64,000 nt of DNA from Desulfobacteraceae bacterium (lineage in GTDB: Bacteria > Desulfobacterota > Desulfobacteria > Desulfobacterales > Desulfosalsimonadaceae). Below the pieces are notes generated by a model that was not told the DNA's origin, did no database searches, and worked only from the letters and a program-made list of their open reading frames with translations. The translations under genes and the position numbers were made by a program. This document shows positions 42,350-51,554 of the stretch, one piece after another; within the stretch, counting starts at the first letter, position 1; each line of letters begins with the position of its first letter. The stretch lies in the NCBI GenBank assembly GCA_014237465.1, contig JABZFM010000019.1, forward strand, positions 1-64,000, given 5' to 3'.

Positions 42350-42889
42350 TTATAAAGCCTGCGGTCCCGGATCAAAATCCGGTATTTCACAGATTAGATC
42401 CTTTTTTATCAGCAGCTTTTTTAAACTCTCTTTTGCCTGGTTGATCCTTAACAAATAAATTTTTTCTCTGCACTTACCATAAATATCCAAGGCAATCAAA
42501 ATCATTTCATCAACATTTGACTCCACATCTTCCAGAAACCGTGCAATGCTTTTGTCCGGGAGTTGTTTGCCGAGCTCTTTTCGAAAAAGATGTTTGATGG
42601 TAAAAATAAATGAAATTGCCCGGGAGGGGGTAAATTCCTGAACCGCCCTTAAGCGGACAATCGGATCCATGGCTTCGTTTACTGCCGCCGGATCCATTTT
42701 TTCCTTGATCACTTGCGCAAACAAAAGACCCATGCTTCGCTTAATCGTACTACCCACCGGATTGGCAAATGGATCTTTCGTGTTTTTAAAAAACTTCACA
42801 GAATCCGCCGGATAGGTTGCGACCACCGATGCAATCCACTTTTCAACCAGTTTCTGTCTGTTGTCAGTTAAATATTTTTGAATGTCCAT
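42350..42889 (-). CDS. RsbRD N-terminal-domain protein upstream of dsrMKJOP
   Basis: The ATG at 42889 gives 179 residues. The helical body (YLTDNRQKLVEKWIASVVATY, then DPIVRLRAVQEFTPSRAISF) matches the RsbRD N-terminal domain, a globin-like sensor fold found in stress-signalling co-antagonists. No STAS or output domain follows. It is on the same strand as dsrMKJOP and 235 bp upstream. Such proteins recur next to dsr genes in sulfate reducers, as I recall, which suggests a regulatory or redox-sensing role, not proven. Confidence 0.7.
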   Translation of the reverse strand: MDIQKYLTDNRQKLVEKWIASVVATYPADSVKFFKNTKDPFANPVGSTIKRSMGLLFAQVIKEKMDPAAVNEAMDPIVRLRAVQEFTPSRAISFIFTIKHLFRKELGKQLPDKSIARFLEDVESNVDEMILIALDIYGKCREKIYLLRINQAKESLKKLLIKKDLICEIPDFDPGPQAL

Positions 42890-43094
42890 TACCAAAAAGC
42901 TTTGTTGCTATTGTCGAATACGCACAAAATAAAAAAACTTTTTGTACAACTAAATTAAACTTATACATTATAAAAGAGAGTGGTTATATCAAAACGAAAA
43001 ACAATGTCAAGTTTAATTCGAGATTATACAATTACCGGGTTGCCTGTCCCTGCATCCAATGGTATAATCTGATCTGATCTTTATTTTTTTTGCC

Positions 43095-43580
43095 CCGGGC
43101 AAAGGACAAAAAGGGGAACTTCATGCCAATGAGATTGAAATTATCAATATCGCGCCGGACGACTACCCGCTGCAAAAAAAAGACATACAGATGAGTTTTT
43201 GCGGACCATCAGCCATTTAAGGCCCCGCACCAACAAATATGGCGCCGCCTTTCGCATCCGCTCCCGGTTGAGTTACGCTATTCATAAATATTTTCAAGAC
43301 CTTGGATTTACATACGCCCATACGCCAATCATCACCGGATCGGACTGCGAAGGGGCGGGTGATTATTTACGATTACCCCAAAACAATAAAACCGTTTTAC
43401 ATGCGGGTAAATGATGATGAAAAAACAGTGGCCGCCATGGATGTGATTGTTCCCCGGATCGGAGAAATCATCGGCGGCAGCCAGCGGGAGGAACGGCTGG
43501 ATCTTTTGAAGACACGAATGGATGAAACCGGGGCGTCCAAAAAAGATTACTGGTGGTACCTGGATTCGAGACGTTATTAA
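43095..43580 (+). pseudogene. asnS: asparaginyl-tRNA synthetase fragment, frameshifted and internally deleted
   Basis: From 43095 the reading [19 protein letters not shown] continues in a second frame after a one-base loss in an A tract near 43173-43181 ([19 protein letters not shown], then [14 protein letters not shown]). At about 43360 the sequence jumps to the C-terminal region ([16 protein letters not shown], then [18 protein letters not shown]) and stops after [10 protein letters not shown]. The N-terminal anticodon-binding part, roughly 180 central residues and the last motif are missing. It cannot encode a working enzyme; another asnS must exist if the cell uses direct Asn charging. 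Confidence 0.85.
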
Positions 43581-43622
43581 ATAAAATATTTTGCATATCC
43601 GGTTCGGTTAAGTTGGTTAGAA

Positions 43623-43718
43623 AAATTGCACATCGCTGAAAGGTAGGGTGCATTCTATGCACCATATTCAGTGAAGTTTAAGCTTTCCCTTGAGCGAAGT
43701 GGATAACCAGATAAAATA
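43623..43718. repeat. GTAGGGTGCATTC repeat, copy 1
   Basis: The block contains AAATTGCA, then GTAGGGTGCATTCTATGCAC, and ends with GAGCGAAGTGGATAACC. The same order of motifs is found at 61792-61910. The block lies just upstream of the sulfite reductase gene and its ribosome site. Confidence 0.65.
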
Positions 43719-43736
43719 TATTAAAGGAGTATTGTA

Positions 43737-44390
43737 ATGTCAGAAGATTTAAAAGGCGCTATTTTACAAAGAGACAAGAAAACCTATGCCATTGTTCCCA
43801 GAACACCGGCCGGGGTTTTAAGCATCGAAAACCTGGAAGCCATTACCCTTGTGGTAAAAAAATATAATATTCCTATTACCAAAATAACCTCCGGCCACCG
43901 GCTGGCCCTGGTGGGCATTGCCAAAGAAGATATTGACGCCGTATGGTCGGATTTAAACATCGGTATTGGGCGGGCAACGGAATTGTGTCTCCACTATGTT
44001 CAGGCCTGTCCGGGAACAGCTGTCTGTTCGTTCGGCGTACAGGATTCATTGGGGCTTGGAATGGAATTGGAACAGATTTTTGCTGAAAAAACCCTGCCGG
44101 CCAAATTTAAAATCGGGGTTTCCGGATGCCAGTTCTGCTGTGGCGAAAGCTTTGTCCGGGATATCGGGCTGGTGGGCAAAAAAAACGGCTGGAAGATGAT
44201 CTTTGGTGGCAATTCCGGTAAAAAACCCCGAATCGGTGATGTGGTTGCCGAAGATCTTTCAAAAGACGAAGTGATCCGGATTATTGACTCCTGCCTGGCC
44301 TATTACCTTGAAAACGCAAAGAAAAAAGAACGGGCGTCAAGATTTTTGGACAGGATTGGGGTTGAGGAATTCAAAAAAGCGATCCTGTAA
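43737..44390 (+). CDS. small low-spin siroheme sulfite reductase (alSir type)
   Basis: The 217-residue protein matches the small assimilatory-type sulfite reductase known from Desulfovibrio. The siroheme-[4Fe-4S] ligands are C91-x5-C97 (CPGTAVC) and C131-x3-C135 (CQFCC). It contains only one half of the usual pseudo-twofold sulfite reductase fold. It reduces sulfite or nitrite in vitro in characterised homologues; the physiological role is unsettled. The start has AAAGGAG 8 nt upstream. It is a single gene, near but not in the dsr operon. Confidence 0.85.
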   Translation: MSEDLKGAILQRDKKTYAIVPRTPAGVLSIENLEAITLVVKKYNIPITKITSGHRLALVGIAKEDIDAVWSDLNIGIGRATELCLHYVQACPGTAVCSFGVQDSLGLGMELEQIFAEKTLPAKFKIGVSGCQFCCGESFVRDIGLVGKKNGWKMIFGGNSGKKPRIGDVVAEDLSKDEVIRIIDSCLAYYLENAKKKERASRFLDRIGVEEFKKAIL

Positions 44391-44415
44391 AATGACCGGC
44401 TTCGTAAAAATTTAA

Positions 44416-44450
44416 ATTCGAGGTTGAAGCCTAAACGCTCAACCTCGAAT
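44416..44450. terminator. 12-bp perfect hairpin after the sulfite reductase gene
   Basis: ATTCGAGGTTGA (44416-44427) and TCAACCTCGAAT (44439-44450) form a perfect stem with an 11-nt loop, 26 bp after the stop. No T run follows, so it may act as an RNA stabiliser or a weak terminator. Confidence 0.45.
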
Positions 44451-44516
44451 ATCGTATCCTTAACAACAAACGAGTCAGTTCGTGAGTTTGGAATACGAAC
44501 CAAAACCCATTTGGAA

Positions 44517-44551
44517 GTTGAACGTTGGATGTTCGACGTTGAATGTTCAAT
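44517..44551. repeat. five tandem 7-bp units (GTTNNAN type)
   Basis: The units GTTGAAC, GTTGGAT, GTTCGAC, GTTGAAT and GTTCAAT follow in register. Degenerate heptanucleotide tracts of this type are scattered in many bacterial genomes. The tract overlaps the last codon and stop of the exonuclease-like gene on the other strand. Confidence 0.6.
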
Positions 44552-45050
44552 CAGCACCCTGATTGAGTGTTCTCGCATAAGTTTCCTGAATGATAAATGC
44601 ATCTGAACTGGCTCGATGCCGTTTAAGCCTGACACCGGTCAATACCTGATTTTTGGTTTCATGCCAGATGTTCATCTGGGCTTCCGATAATATATTTTCC
44701 AGAGCGCTGACCTTAAACTGCTGATAGATGCCGGCCGTGTAAAACAGCCGCGTTATCCAGCGCAAATCAACCGCCCAGGCATCTGTGTAAACAGTCTGGT
44801 CTGCCAGAAGACTATTCAGCGCCTTGGCAACTTCCGTCACCGGCCGGCCATATTTTTTCAGAAAAGCCTTTGTAATACCATGGACTTTTGCCGCTTCCGC
44901 ATCCCAGTGGGTCCATTCGGACGCCGGAAAAATCAAACTGCAGTAGCGTTTTCCAGAGGTCAAAACAACGCCGACTTCAATGGGATAGCTGTCGGATCCG
45001 AAGCCGGATGCCTCGACATCTATGATTACTGGTCGTGTAATTCGGGACAC
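44547..45050 (-). CDS. DEDDh-type 3'-5' exonuclease-like protein
   Basis: The 167-residue protein has the first exonuclease motif with D11 and E13 (IIDVEASGFGSDSYPIEVG) and the last motif H145-x-A-x-x-D150 (HRASSD), with a middle acidic residue plausible in the YTDAWAVDLRW strand. These are the DnaQ/RNase T-like catalytic positions. It is shorter than most such enzymes and appears single-domain. Target, DNA or RNA, is unknown. Single gene. Confidence 0.7.
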   Translation of the reverse strand: MSRITRPVIIDVEASGFGSDSYPIEVGVVLTSGKRYCSLIFPASEWTHWDAEAAKVHGITKAFLKKYGRPVTEVAKALNSLLADQTVYTDAWAVDLRWITRLFYTAGIYQQFKVSALENILSEAQMNIWHETKNQVLTGVRLKRHRASSDAFIIQETYARTLNQGAD

Positions 45051-45172
45051 GTTTGGAATCCCCGGTTTTGTCGGTTAAAAACTCATTTGTTATTTTAATA
45101 CATATTCCGCCCGGAATAACCGTTTCGATCGGTTCGTACATTAAATGCATATTACGCATACAAATTATGTGC

Positions 45173-45739
45173 TCAGCGCTTTTGGGGTTCCGGAATGATC
45201 ACCGTTTCCTTTGTTAAGTCAATGACTATTTTATGGCTGTTTTGACCCGTTTTGGCTTCCGGGATGATAATTTCAAGCGGGCTTCCGTCACTGTTGACAA
45301 GGGAAACCATTCCGGGATACGGATGATCCAGCATCATGACGCATATTTTGTAACATTTGCCCGGCTCAAGCTTGCGGACCATAAAAAAATTAAACATGCC
45401 AAAGTCAGGCAATCCGATCCTTGGATAACTTGATGGGGGCACCAGCCGGTTCAATCCATCCAAGTAGAATGTCTGTTCCGGTTGTCCGGGAACCGGAACC
45501 AGAGTTCCTTTTTTTTCCATTTGAACGTTCAGCTTGCCCATGGTTTCACATGGGTAAAGCTGCAGGTGGGTTTGAGAAGTAATATAGGCTCCGACATCGG
45601 CAATGTTTGAAAGCGTGCCCTTGATCGTCACCCTGATTTCCGGTTCCTGGCCGAATACCGAAACCGTGTGGAAAAAAAGTACCTGACAAACGATGAATAC
45701 CGTAAAGATAAGTTTTGTTTTTAAAGTCTTTTTTTTCAT
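45173..45739 (-). CDS. hypothetical exported protein
   Basis: The ATG at 45739, with AAAAGGG upstream, gives 188 residues with a clear signal peptide (LKTKLIFTVFIVCQVLFFHT, then VSVFG-Q). The mature part is beta-rich with several prolines and three cysteines; it mentions no known motif. I do not recognise a family. Probably periplasmic. It follows the YgiQ gene by about 100 bp on the same strand, but no functional link is evident. Confidence 0.55.
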   Translation of the reverse strand: MKKKTLKTKLIFTVFIVCQVLFFHTVSVFGQEPEIRVTIKGTLSNIADVGAYITSQTHLQLYPCETMGKLNVQMEKKGTLVPVPGQPEQTFYLDGLNRLVPPSSYPRIGLPDFGMFNFFMVRKLEPGKCYKICVMMLDHPYPGMVSLVNSDGSPLEIIIPEAKTGQNSHKIVIDLTKETVIIPEPQKR

Positions 45740-45842
45740 TTTTTTCCCTTTTCTAATTAAAAATTGATCTGTCTTATTGAAAAGCATCCATAATAATTAA
45801 ATTTTTTTACTATATCCAAAAATAGAAATTAAAGATGAGAAA

Positions 45843-47582
45843 CTATTTGTTTTTTGGGCGTCGGTTTTGATTCCTTTTTTGGTTTCTCTTTTTTGTCCCC
45901 CGACCGGTGATGATGTTTTTCTGCCGCTCTTTTCCGCGAATCGTTTTTTCCACAAAGCAGGGCTCACCGGTAAACGGGTCTTTGCCGGTCCAGTACATGA
46001 GCGAAGAATAGGTGGATGGTGTTGGCGTAAACACCTGCACCTGTTCCGGCAATAGCCCGAGTTTTTTAGAAGCAAACGATTTGAGTACTGCCATGTCTTT
46101 TTCAGTGCATCCGGGATGGGCGGCAATTAAATAATAAGTTAAAAACTGGTTTAAGCCTTCTTTTTTCGTCAGTTGATAAAACATTTCCTTGAATTTTAAG
46201 ACGGTTTCACTACCCGGCTTTCCCATTTTCTGCAGTACGTGCGGTTGACAATGTTCCGGGGCAATCTTCAATTGTCCGGACACATGATGCCGGACGACTT
46301 CTTCCAGATACCGGGTTCCGCTTACCTGATCCGCCAGGATCATGTCATGCCGGATGCCGGATGCGATGACGACTTTTCGAATACCGCTGATTCCTCTAAG
46401 GTCTTTTAAAAGGGACCGCTGCCGGGCGTGATTGATGTTCAGCTTTACGCAGGGTTTTGGAAACAAACACCTTTTTTCCGTGCAGCTGCCTTTAGTGTTT
46501 TTCCGGGTGCACTCGATACCGTACATATTGGCAGTGGGCCCGCCCACATCGGCGATGATCCCCTTAAACTCCGAATGGGCCGTAATCTGCCGTGCCTCCG
46601 CCAAGATCGACTGTTTGCTGCGCCATGTCACCTGCCGGCCCTGGTGCACGGCAATGGCGCAGTAATTACATTCCCCGTAACACCCCCGGTGGGTGGCAAT
46701 GGAAAAGCGGATGGTTTCCAACGCCCGAACATCGCCCTGCTTCCGATAAAACGGGTGGAGTTCCCGTTCATATTCCAGATCATGCACGGCATCGAGGTCC
46801 TTGCCGGACAGACAAAAAGCCGGCGGGTTCTGTACCAGGAACCGCGTGTCCTGTCTCTGGGCAAGGGGCCTGGCGATTATGGGATCATTGTTGCGATAAA
46901 AGAGGTGAAACATGTTGGCAAACGCGTCTTTGTCTTTTGCGCAAGTTTCATAAGTCGGTAGTTCAATGCATTCTTCCGGGATTTGCTTTGAAATATAACA
47001 TAACCCCCGGACATCATGGGGAGTCTTTCCCTGTTTGAGACAGCCGGCCAGTTCAACAACCGACTTTTCCGCCATTCCATAGGCAAGAAAATCAGCCTTG
47101 GCGTCAAACAAAACAGAGCGCCGGATCCTGTTTGACCAGAAATCATAGTGGGCCACCCGCCGAAGGCTGGCCTCGATACCCCCCAGCACAATGGGGGCGG
47201 TGTTTTTAAAATATTTGCGGATCAGGTTGGCATACACAATCGTTGCCCGATCCGGCCGCCGGTTGTTGATCCCCCCCGGCGTATAATCATCCTTTTGACG
47301 CTTTTTTCCGGTGGCGGTGAGATTGGCCACCATGGAATCCACACATCCGCCGGTCACTCCCCAGAACAACTTTGGTTCACCCAGACGCCGGATGTCCTGA
47401 TCTGATTCCGTGTCCGGCTGGGCAATGATGCCGACTCGAAAACCCGCATGGCGCAAAACCTTGCCGATGACCGCCACCCCTATAAAAGGGGAGTCGATAT
47501 AGCTGTCGCCGGTGACCAGGATTACATCCAGCGCATCCCAGCCAAGCTGTTTAATTTCTTTTTTTGTTGTGGGGAGAAACAA
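45843..47582 (-). CDS. YgiQ-family radical SAM protein
   Basis: The 579-residue protein matches YgiQ: an N-terminal B12-binding-like region (DVILVTGDSYIDSPFIGVAV), YDFWSN, then the radical SAM cluster motif CYGECNYC near residues 300-307 and a second cysteine group (GIECTRKNTKGSCTEKRC). The C-terminus is very basic and probably disordered. The reaction is not known. Full length for the family; single gene. Confidence 0.88.
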   Translation of the reverse strand: MFLPTTKKEIKQLGWDALDVILVTGDSYIDSPFIGVAVIGKVLRHAGFRVGIIAQPDTESDQDIRRLGEPKLFWGVTGGCVDSMVANLTATGKKRQKDDYTPGGINNRRPDRATIVYANLIRKYFKNTAPIVLGGIEASLRRVAHYDFWSNRIRRSVLFDAKADFLAYGMAEKSVVELAGCLKQGKTPHDVRGLCYISKQIPEECIELPTYETCAKDKDAFANMFHLFYRNNDPIIARPLAQRQDTRFLVQNPPAFCLSGKDLDAVHDLEYERELHPFYRKQGDVRALETIRFSIATHRGCYGECNYCAIAVHQGRQVTWRSKQSILAEARQITAHSEFKGIIADVGGPTANMYGIECTRKNTKGSCTEKRCLFPKPCVKLNINHARQRSLLKDLRGISGIRKVVIASGIRHDMILADQVSGTRYLEEVVRHHVSGQLKIAPEHCQPHVLQKMGKPGSETVLKFKEMFYQLTKKEGLNQFLTYYLIAAHPGCTEKDMAVLKSFASKKLGLLPEQVQVFTPTPSTYSSLMYWTGKDPFTGEPCFVEKTIRGKERQKNIITGRGTKKRNQKRNQNRRPKNK

Positions 47583-47839
47583 TGTTATTACTTTCGCCTT
47601 GTATTTGTCTGAACGGACTCGCTCAAAATTTTATTCTTATTTTCTCTCACACCCGATCACAAATAACATTTCAAATAGAGGCTTCCTGCTATATCAAAAG
47701 ACCAATAACAGGTAAATTTAAACGCCAAGCTCTAATACACTATTGCATTCCCCGTTTAAAAACCTTAGACTGCTTTACAAGTTTTTAAGCAAATGTTACC
47801 GGTTTAAAAATTTCAACAAATTATAAAGGAACGTTATAA

Positions 47840-48211
47840 ATGGGCGAAACCTATTATTATGTTTGGGAATTTGTAACAAGTATCACGATAATTGTTCTGG
47901 TTGTCGCATATATTGTCCATGACCGCCTGACTCTGAAGTATGAGAAGCTTGAAGAAAACGAAAAAAATCTTAAACTGGACCGGTTGAGCATGATGACCAA
48001 GATATCCCTTGGCCTGATGGCTTTCCTGGGAAGCCTGGGATGGATTTATTATATGCAGACCCACACGCTTTTTATCAGCCCGGAACTTGAAGGCTTTCAT
48101 AACCTGGTTCCCGCTATTGTGATGGGAGTCATCGGTCTAATCGTGTTTGGCGGGGGTATTAAAAAATATTTCCAGGCCGGTAAACAACCCTCTTTGAACC
48201 GGAAGGCTTAA
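47840..48211 (+). CDS. small three-TM membrane protein
   Basis: The 123-residue protein has three hydrophobic helices (about 10-24, 52-70, 88-106) with a charged segment (YEKLEENEKNLKLDRL) between the first and second. I do not recognise it. The start has AAAGGA upstream. It is divergent from the YgiQ gene and stands alone. Confidence 0.6.
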   Translation: MGETYYYVWEFVTSITIIVLVVAYIVHDRLTLKYEKLEENEKNLKLDRLSMMTKISLGLMAFLGSLGWIYYMQTHTLFISPELEGFHNLVPAIVMGVIGLIVFGGGIKKYFQAGKQPSLNRKA

Positions 48212-48460
48212 TCCTTTCTTTTATTTTTTACTCTTGCTTTAAAATTCTGGTAATTCTCTTCTGTCTTTTTCATTTCTTCGCCTCTGTTCGAAAATTTATT
48301 ATTAACAAACATGCTTGATTTTGTCATTGATCGGACTAAAATCAATAAATACATCTCTTTTACCCTAAGAACAACCAATTCCTCATATCTTCTTTAAGTT
48401 TACACAGTTATAGAATAATAGTGCTCGCGCTGAAAGCAGGTAAAAAATTTGGATTGGCAT

Positions 48461-49618
48461 TTAGCCTATTGTTTTTCCCTTCTTTTCAAGCTGCCCGGAT
48501 ATCTGCTGAACCATCATCAAAGAAAAAAAACTGAATACCGCGCCGCCTATAAACGGAATCCGGTAATCCACCATCCACAACAGACCGCCCACAGCCGGCA
48601 GAAAAACTGCAGCAATATGATTGATCGTAAACCCCACGGCCATGCTGGGGGCAATATCCCTGGGATCGGCAATTTTCTGGAAAAATGTCCGGATGGCGAT
48701 GGCAAAATTAAAAAATATATGATCCGCCACATACAAAAACGCTACCACTGTTTTTGATTCCACCATTGCATAGGAAATAAAAATGATAATCAGGGAAAAA
48801 TACTCCAGTGACAGCACGCTTCGTTCGCCGAACCGGACAATACATCTTCCGATAAACGGGCTTAAAAAGTAATTAATAATATTGTTTACCAGAAAAAGAA
48901 CCGCTATTTCCTGAACTGAAAATTCAAATTTTTTAACCAGCAGAAACACGGCAAACGCGACAAAAATCTGGCGCCTGGCACCGGCCATGAATGTCAAAAA
49001 ATAAAACAGCCAGTACCTTTTTTTTAATATCATCCTTTTGCGCTGGGGAATAATATTTTTATCCGTGGGGTTCCGGGACAGGGCCCATGCAGCAGCTCCA
49101 ATAATCAGAATTCCAAACAGAAGATACAGCTGGGTGTAATTCATGACAGACGCCAGAAAAAAAATCATGGTGCCTGTACACACATTACTGGCAGACGCCA
49201 GACTCCTGAGTTTACCGAAAACCACCGGAGACGTTTTTTCATCAAAATACTGTAACGTCAGCGACTGGTTGGTGGTCTCAAAATAATGAAATCCAAAACT
49301 CATAATCAGGGTGGTGAACAGCAGTCCGTAAAATGTCGGGAAAAGCCCGGTTGCCGCCACCCCGATTCCCAGGACCAGGACCGAAAGGGCGGAAAGTCGA
49401 TGCTCTTTTATGATAAACAACGCATAAACCACCAGCAGCGCAAGGAACCCGGGTATTTCACGAACCGATTGGAGTATCCCGATATGGCTTCCGTTTAAAT
49501 CAATAACATGGACGGCAAAATTGTCAAACAAGGTCCGCCAGACATGCAGCCCGGCGGTTGCGCAAATGGTTAATACCATTAAAAACCGGTACATTCTTTT
49601 ATTCTGTATTTCTTTCAT
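48461..49618 (-). CDS. MFS transporter
   Basis: The 385-residue protein has about twelve membrane helices in two halves, with MFS-type loop residues (GKLRSLASAS in the first half and FIGRCIVRFGERS in the second). The substrate is unknown. It is a single gene without a nearby regulator or enzyme partner. Length and helix count fit the superfamily. Confidence 0.8.
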   Translation of the reverse strand: MKEIQNKRMYRFLMVLTICATAGLHVWRTLFDNFAVHVIDLNGSHIGILQSVREIPGFLALLVVYALFIIKEHRLSALSVLVLGIGVAATGLFPTFYGLLFTTLIMSFGFHYFETTNQSLTLQYFDEKTSPVVFGKLRSLASASNVCTGTMIFFLASVMNYTQLYLLFGILIIGAAAWALSRNPTDKNIIPQRKRMILKKRYWLFYFLTFMAGARRQIFVAFAVFLLVKKFEFSVQEIAVLFLVNNIINYFLSPFIGRCIVRFGERSVLSLEYFSLIIIFISYAMVESKTVVAFLYVADHIFFNFAIAIRTFFQKIADPRDIAPSMAVGFTINHIAAVFLPAVGGLLWMVDYRIPFIGGAVFSFFSLMMVQQISGQLEKKGKTIG

Positions 49619-49850
49619 AATATTTCTTCATTTCCAATCGTTACCGCCAAAAGAGCCTGCCTGTTTTTTATCAGATGAATCCGTAATGTCAAAAATTTAC
49701 CGATATTATAATTAGTTGCCGGAAATTTGAAATCTGTCTGACTCTGTTTTAATCCTTGTATTTTAAACTGTTTTCGGTTAGTTTTTTACTAAACCTCTCA
49801 TCTTAAAATGATCCTTTTCACCCAACCACAAAACGTAAAAGGAGGGAAGC

Positions 49851-50048
49851 ATGAAAGCTATCATTACCAAACAATGCATGGGAGACCGAAACTGTAACAA
49901 CCTTTGTCCCGAAGTTTTTGAATATGATGAAGATCAACTCAAGTCCATCGTCAAGTTTGATGAAATTCCCAATGAATATAAGGATCTTGTCCGACAGGCC
50001 GCAGCAGAGTGCGGGGCGGATGCCATTGATCTTGAGGATGATAAATAA
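49851..50048 (+). CDS. ferredoxin with an Asp in place of one cluster cysteine
   Basis: The 65-residue protein has C9-x2-D12-x2-C15-x3-C19-P and a remote C54, so the second ligand position is Asp, as in the Pyrococcus furiosus ferredoxin. Such a cluster can be [4Fe-4S] with an exchangeable iron or [3Fe-4S]. The start has AGGAGGG 7 nt upstream. It precedes rubrerythrin by 16 bp and is probably its electron donor. Confidence 0.85.
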   Translation: MKAIITKQCMGDRNCNNLCPEVFEYDEDQLKSIVKFDEIPNEYKDLVRQAAAECGADAIDLEDDK

Positions 50049-50064
50049 TTAAGGATTTAATATC

Positions 50065-50640
50065 ATGAAAAAATTCAGGGAAAGCCAGACAGCAAAAAAC
50101 CTGCTTCTTTCATTTGCCGGTGAATCCCAGGCCAGAAACCGGTATACATATTTTGCCCGGCAGGCAATTGAAGAAGGATATGTCCAGATTTCCGATATTT
50201 TTGAAGAAACTGCGAATCAGGAATGTGAACATGCCCTGCGGTTCTTTAAATTTTTCAACGGGGGAGAGCTTGAAATTACCGGCAGCTTTCCCTCCGGTGT
50301 CATCAAAACCACCTATGACAACCTGATTGCCGCAGCTGACGGAGAAAAATTCGAACACTCGGAACTATACCCTTTGTTTGCAAAAATCGCCAGGGAGGAG
50401 GGCTTTGAACGAGCCGCTGAAACCTGGGATGCCATCTCAGTTTCGGAAAAACAGCATGAAAAACGCTACCGGGAACTTGCCGGCAACCTGACAGCCGACC
50501 GGGTTTTCAAACGAGAGGAGGAGAGAACCTGGCGATGCCTGAACTGCGGGTACATCCATGTGGGCGAAGAAGCCCCGGACAAGTGCCCGGCATGTGTTCA
50601 TCCCAGGGAATTTTTTGAACTTTTGTGTGAAAACTGGTGA
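50065..50640 (+). CDS. rbr: rubrerythrin
   Basis: The 191-residue protein has the diiron four-helix domain (AGESQARNRYTYFA, QECEHALRFF, SEKQHEKRYREL) and a C-terminal rubredoxin-like domain (C158-x2-C161 and C174-x2-C177). It reduces hydrogen peroxide to water in anaerobes. It lies between the ferredoxin gene and the pterin-binding gene, which it overlaps by 4 bp. Confidence 0.93.
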   Translation: MKKFRESQTAKNLLLSFAGESQARNRYTYFARQAIEEGYVQISDIFEETANQECEHALRFFKFFNGGELEITGSFPSGVIKTTYDNLIAAADGEKFEHSELYPLFAKIAREEGFERAAETWDAISVSEKQHEKRYRELAGNLTADRVFKREEERTWRCLNCGYIHVGEEAPDKCPACVHPREFFELLCENW

Positions 50641-51440
50641 TACTTGTTGCCGATAACCTGCAGATTACCAATCAAACCATTGAATCCGCCATTAACCAGC
50701 TGAATCCCGTACCGATTCAGGAACTTGTCAGACAGTGCGAATCCGCGGGCGCCCAGGCCATAGACATCAACCCGGGTCCGTTAACACGGAATCCGGAAAA
50801 GAAAATGACCTTTCTGGTGGAAACCGTCCAATCGGTGACCCAACTGCCCCTGCTGCTGGACACTGCTAACCATAAAGCGCTGAAAGCAGGACTGATGACC
50901 GGCAAAAACCACCCTTCAACGCCGATTATCAACGGATTTTCCTTAGAACCCAAAAAACTGGAACACATTCTGCCCCTGGCAAAAAAATTTCGTTCCAAAA
51001 TTATCGGCTATCTTTTGTATCCCAACAGTCATGTGCCCATTGATGAGGCGGATTGTATTCATGTTGCGCTGGCGCTTTACCAGGAATTTTCCAAAGCCGG
51101 GCTGGAAAATGAACAGTTGATCATTGACCCGGTGGTTGCACCGGTCGTCTGGGAAAATGGTATTCGACACAATATGAGCATGCTGTCGGTGATGCGCAAT
51201 CTTCCGGATTTGCTGGACTTTTCCGTTCAAACCATTGCCGGTATCTCAAACCTGACCACCGGAAAAATCCCAAAGGAAAAAAAACAGATCCTGGAACAAT
51301 CGTTTTTTCCCATTCTGGCAGCTTCCGGCCTTTCCATGGCCCTTCTTAATGTCTTTCATTCCCAGACCATGCAGACCGCCCGGGCATGTGATGCGCTGTT
51401 ATCCCCCGAAATTTTTTCATGGACAGAAATATCCACTTGA
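50637..51440 (+). CDS. pterin-binding (DHPS/methyltransferase-like) enzyme
   Basis: The 267-residue protein starts with GTG, overlapping the rubrerythrin stop by 4 bp. It has the TIM-barrel signature of the dihydropteroate synthase and methyl-H4folate:corrinoid methyltransferase superfamily: DINPGP after GAQAID, LLLDTANHKALKAGL and IIDPVVAP. It lacks the specific DHPS sulfonamide-site motif, so a methyltransferase-type activity is more likely. The link to rubrerythrin is unexplained. Confidence 0.75.
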   Translation: MILVADNLQITNQTIESAINQLNPVPIQELVRQCESAGAQAIDINPGPLTRNPEKKMTFLVETVQSVTQLPLLLDTANHKALKAGLMTGKNHPSTPIINGFSLEPKKLEHILPLAKKFRSKIIGYLLYPNSHVPIDEADCIHVALALYQEFSKAGLENEQLIIDPVVAPVVWENGIRHNMSMLSVMRNLPDLLDFSVQTIAGISNLTTGKIPKEKKQILEQSFFPILAASGLSMALLNVFHSQTMQTARACDALLSPEIFSWTEIST

Positions 51441-51554
51441 TTTTGTTGTTTTTTTTTATTAAAATACTTTAAAGGCTGATCCGCATGGTAATAAAAGCGG
51501 AAAACTTTAGATTATAGTAGTCTGTAATCTTTTCAGAAAGTCCTGTTTAGACTG

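Noticed and set aside
43199-43580. Two short open frames as functional small proteins
   Set aside because: Together they spell parts of asparaginyl-tRNA synthetase in different frames, which fits a pseudogene.
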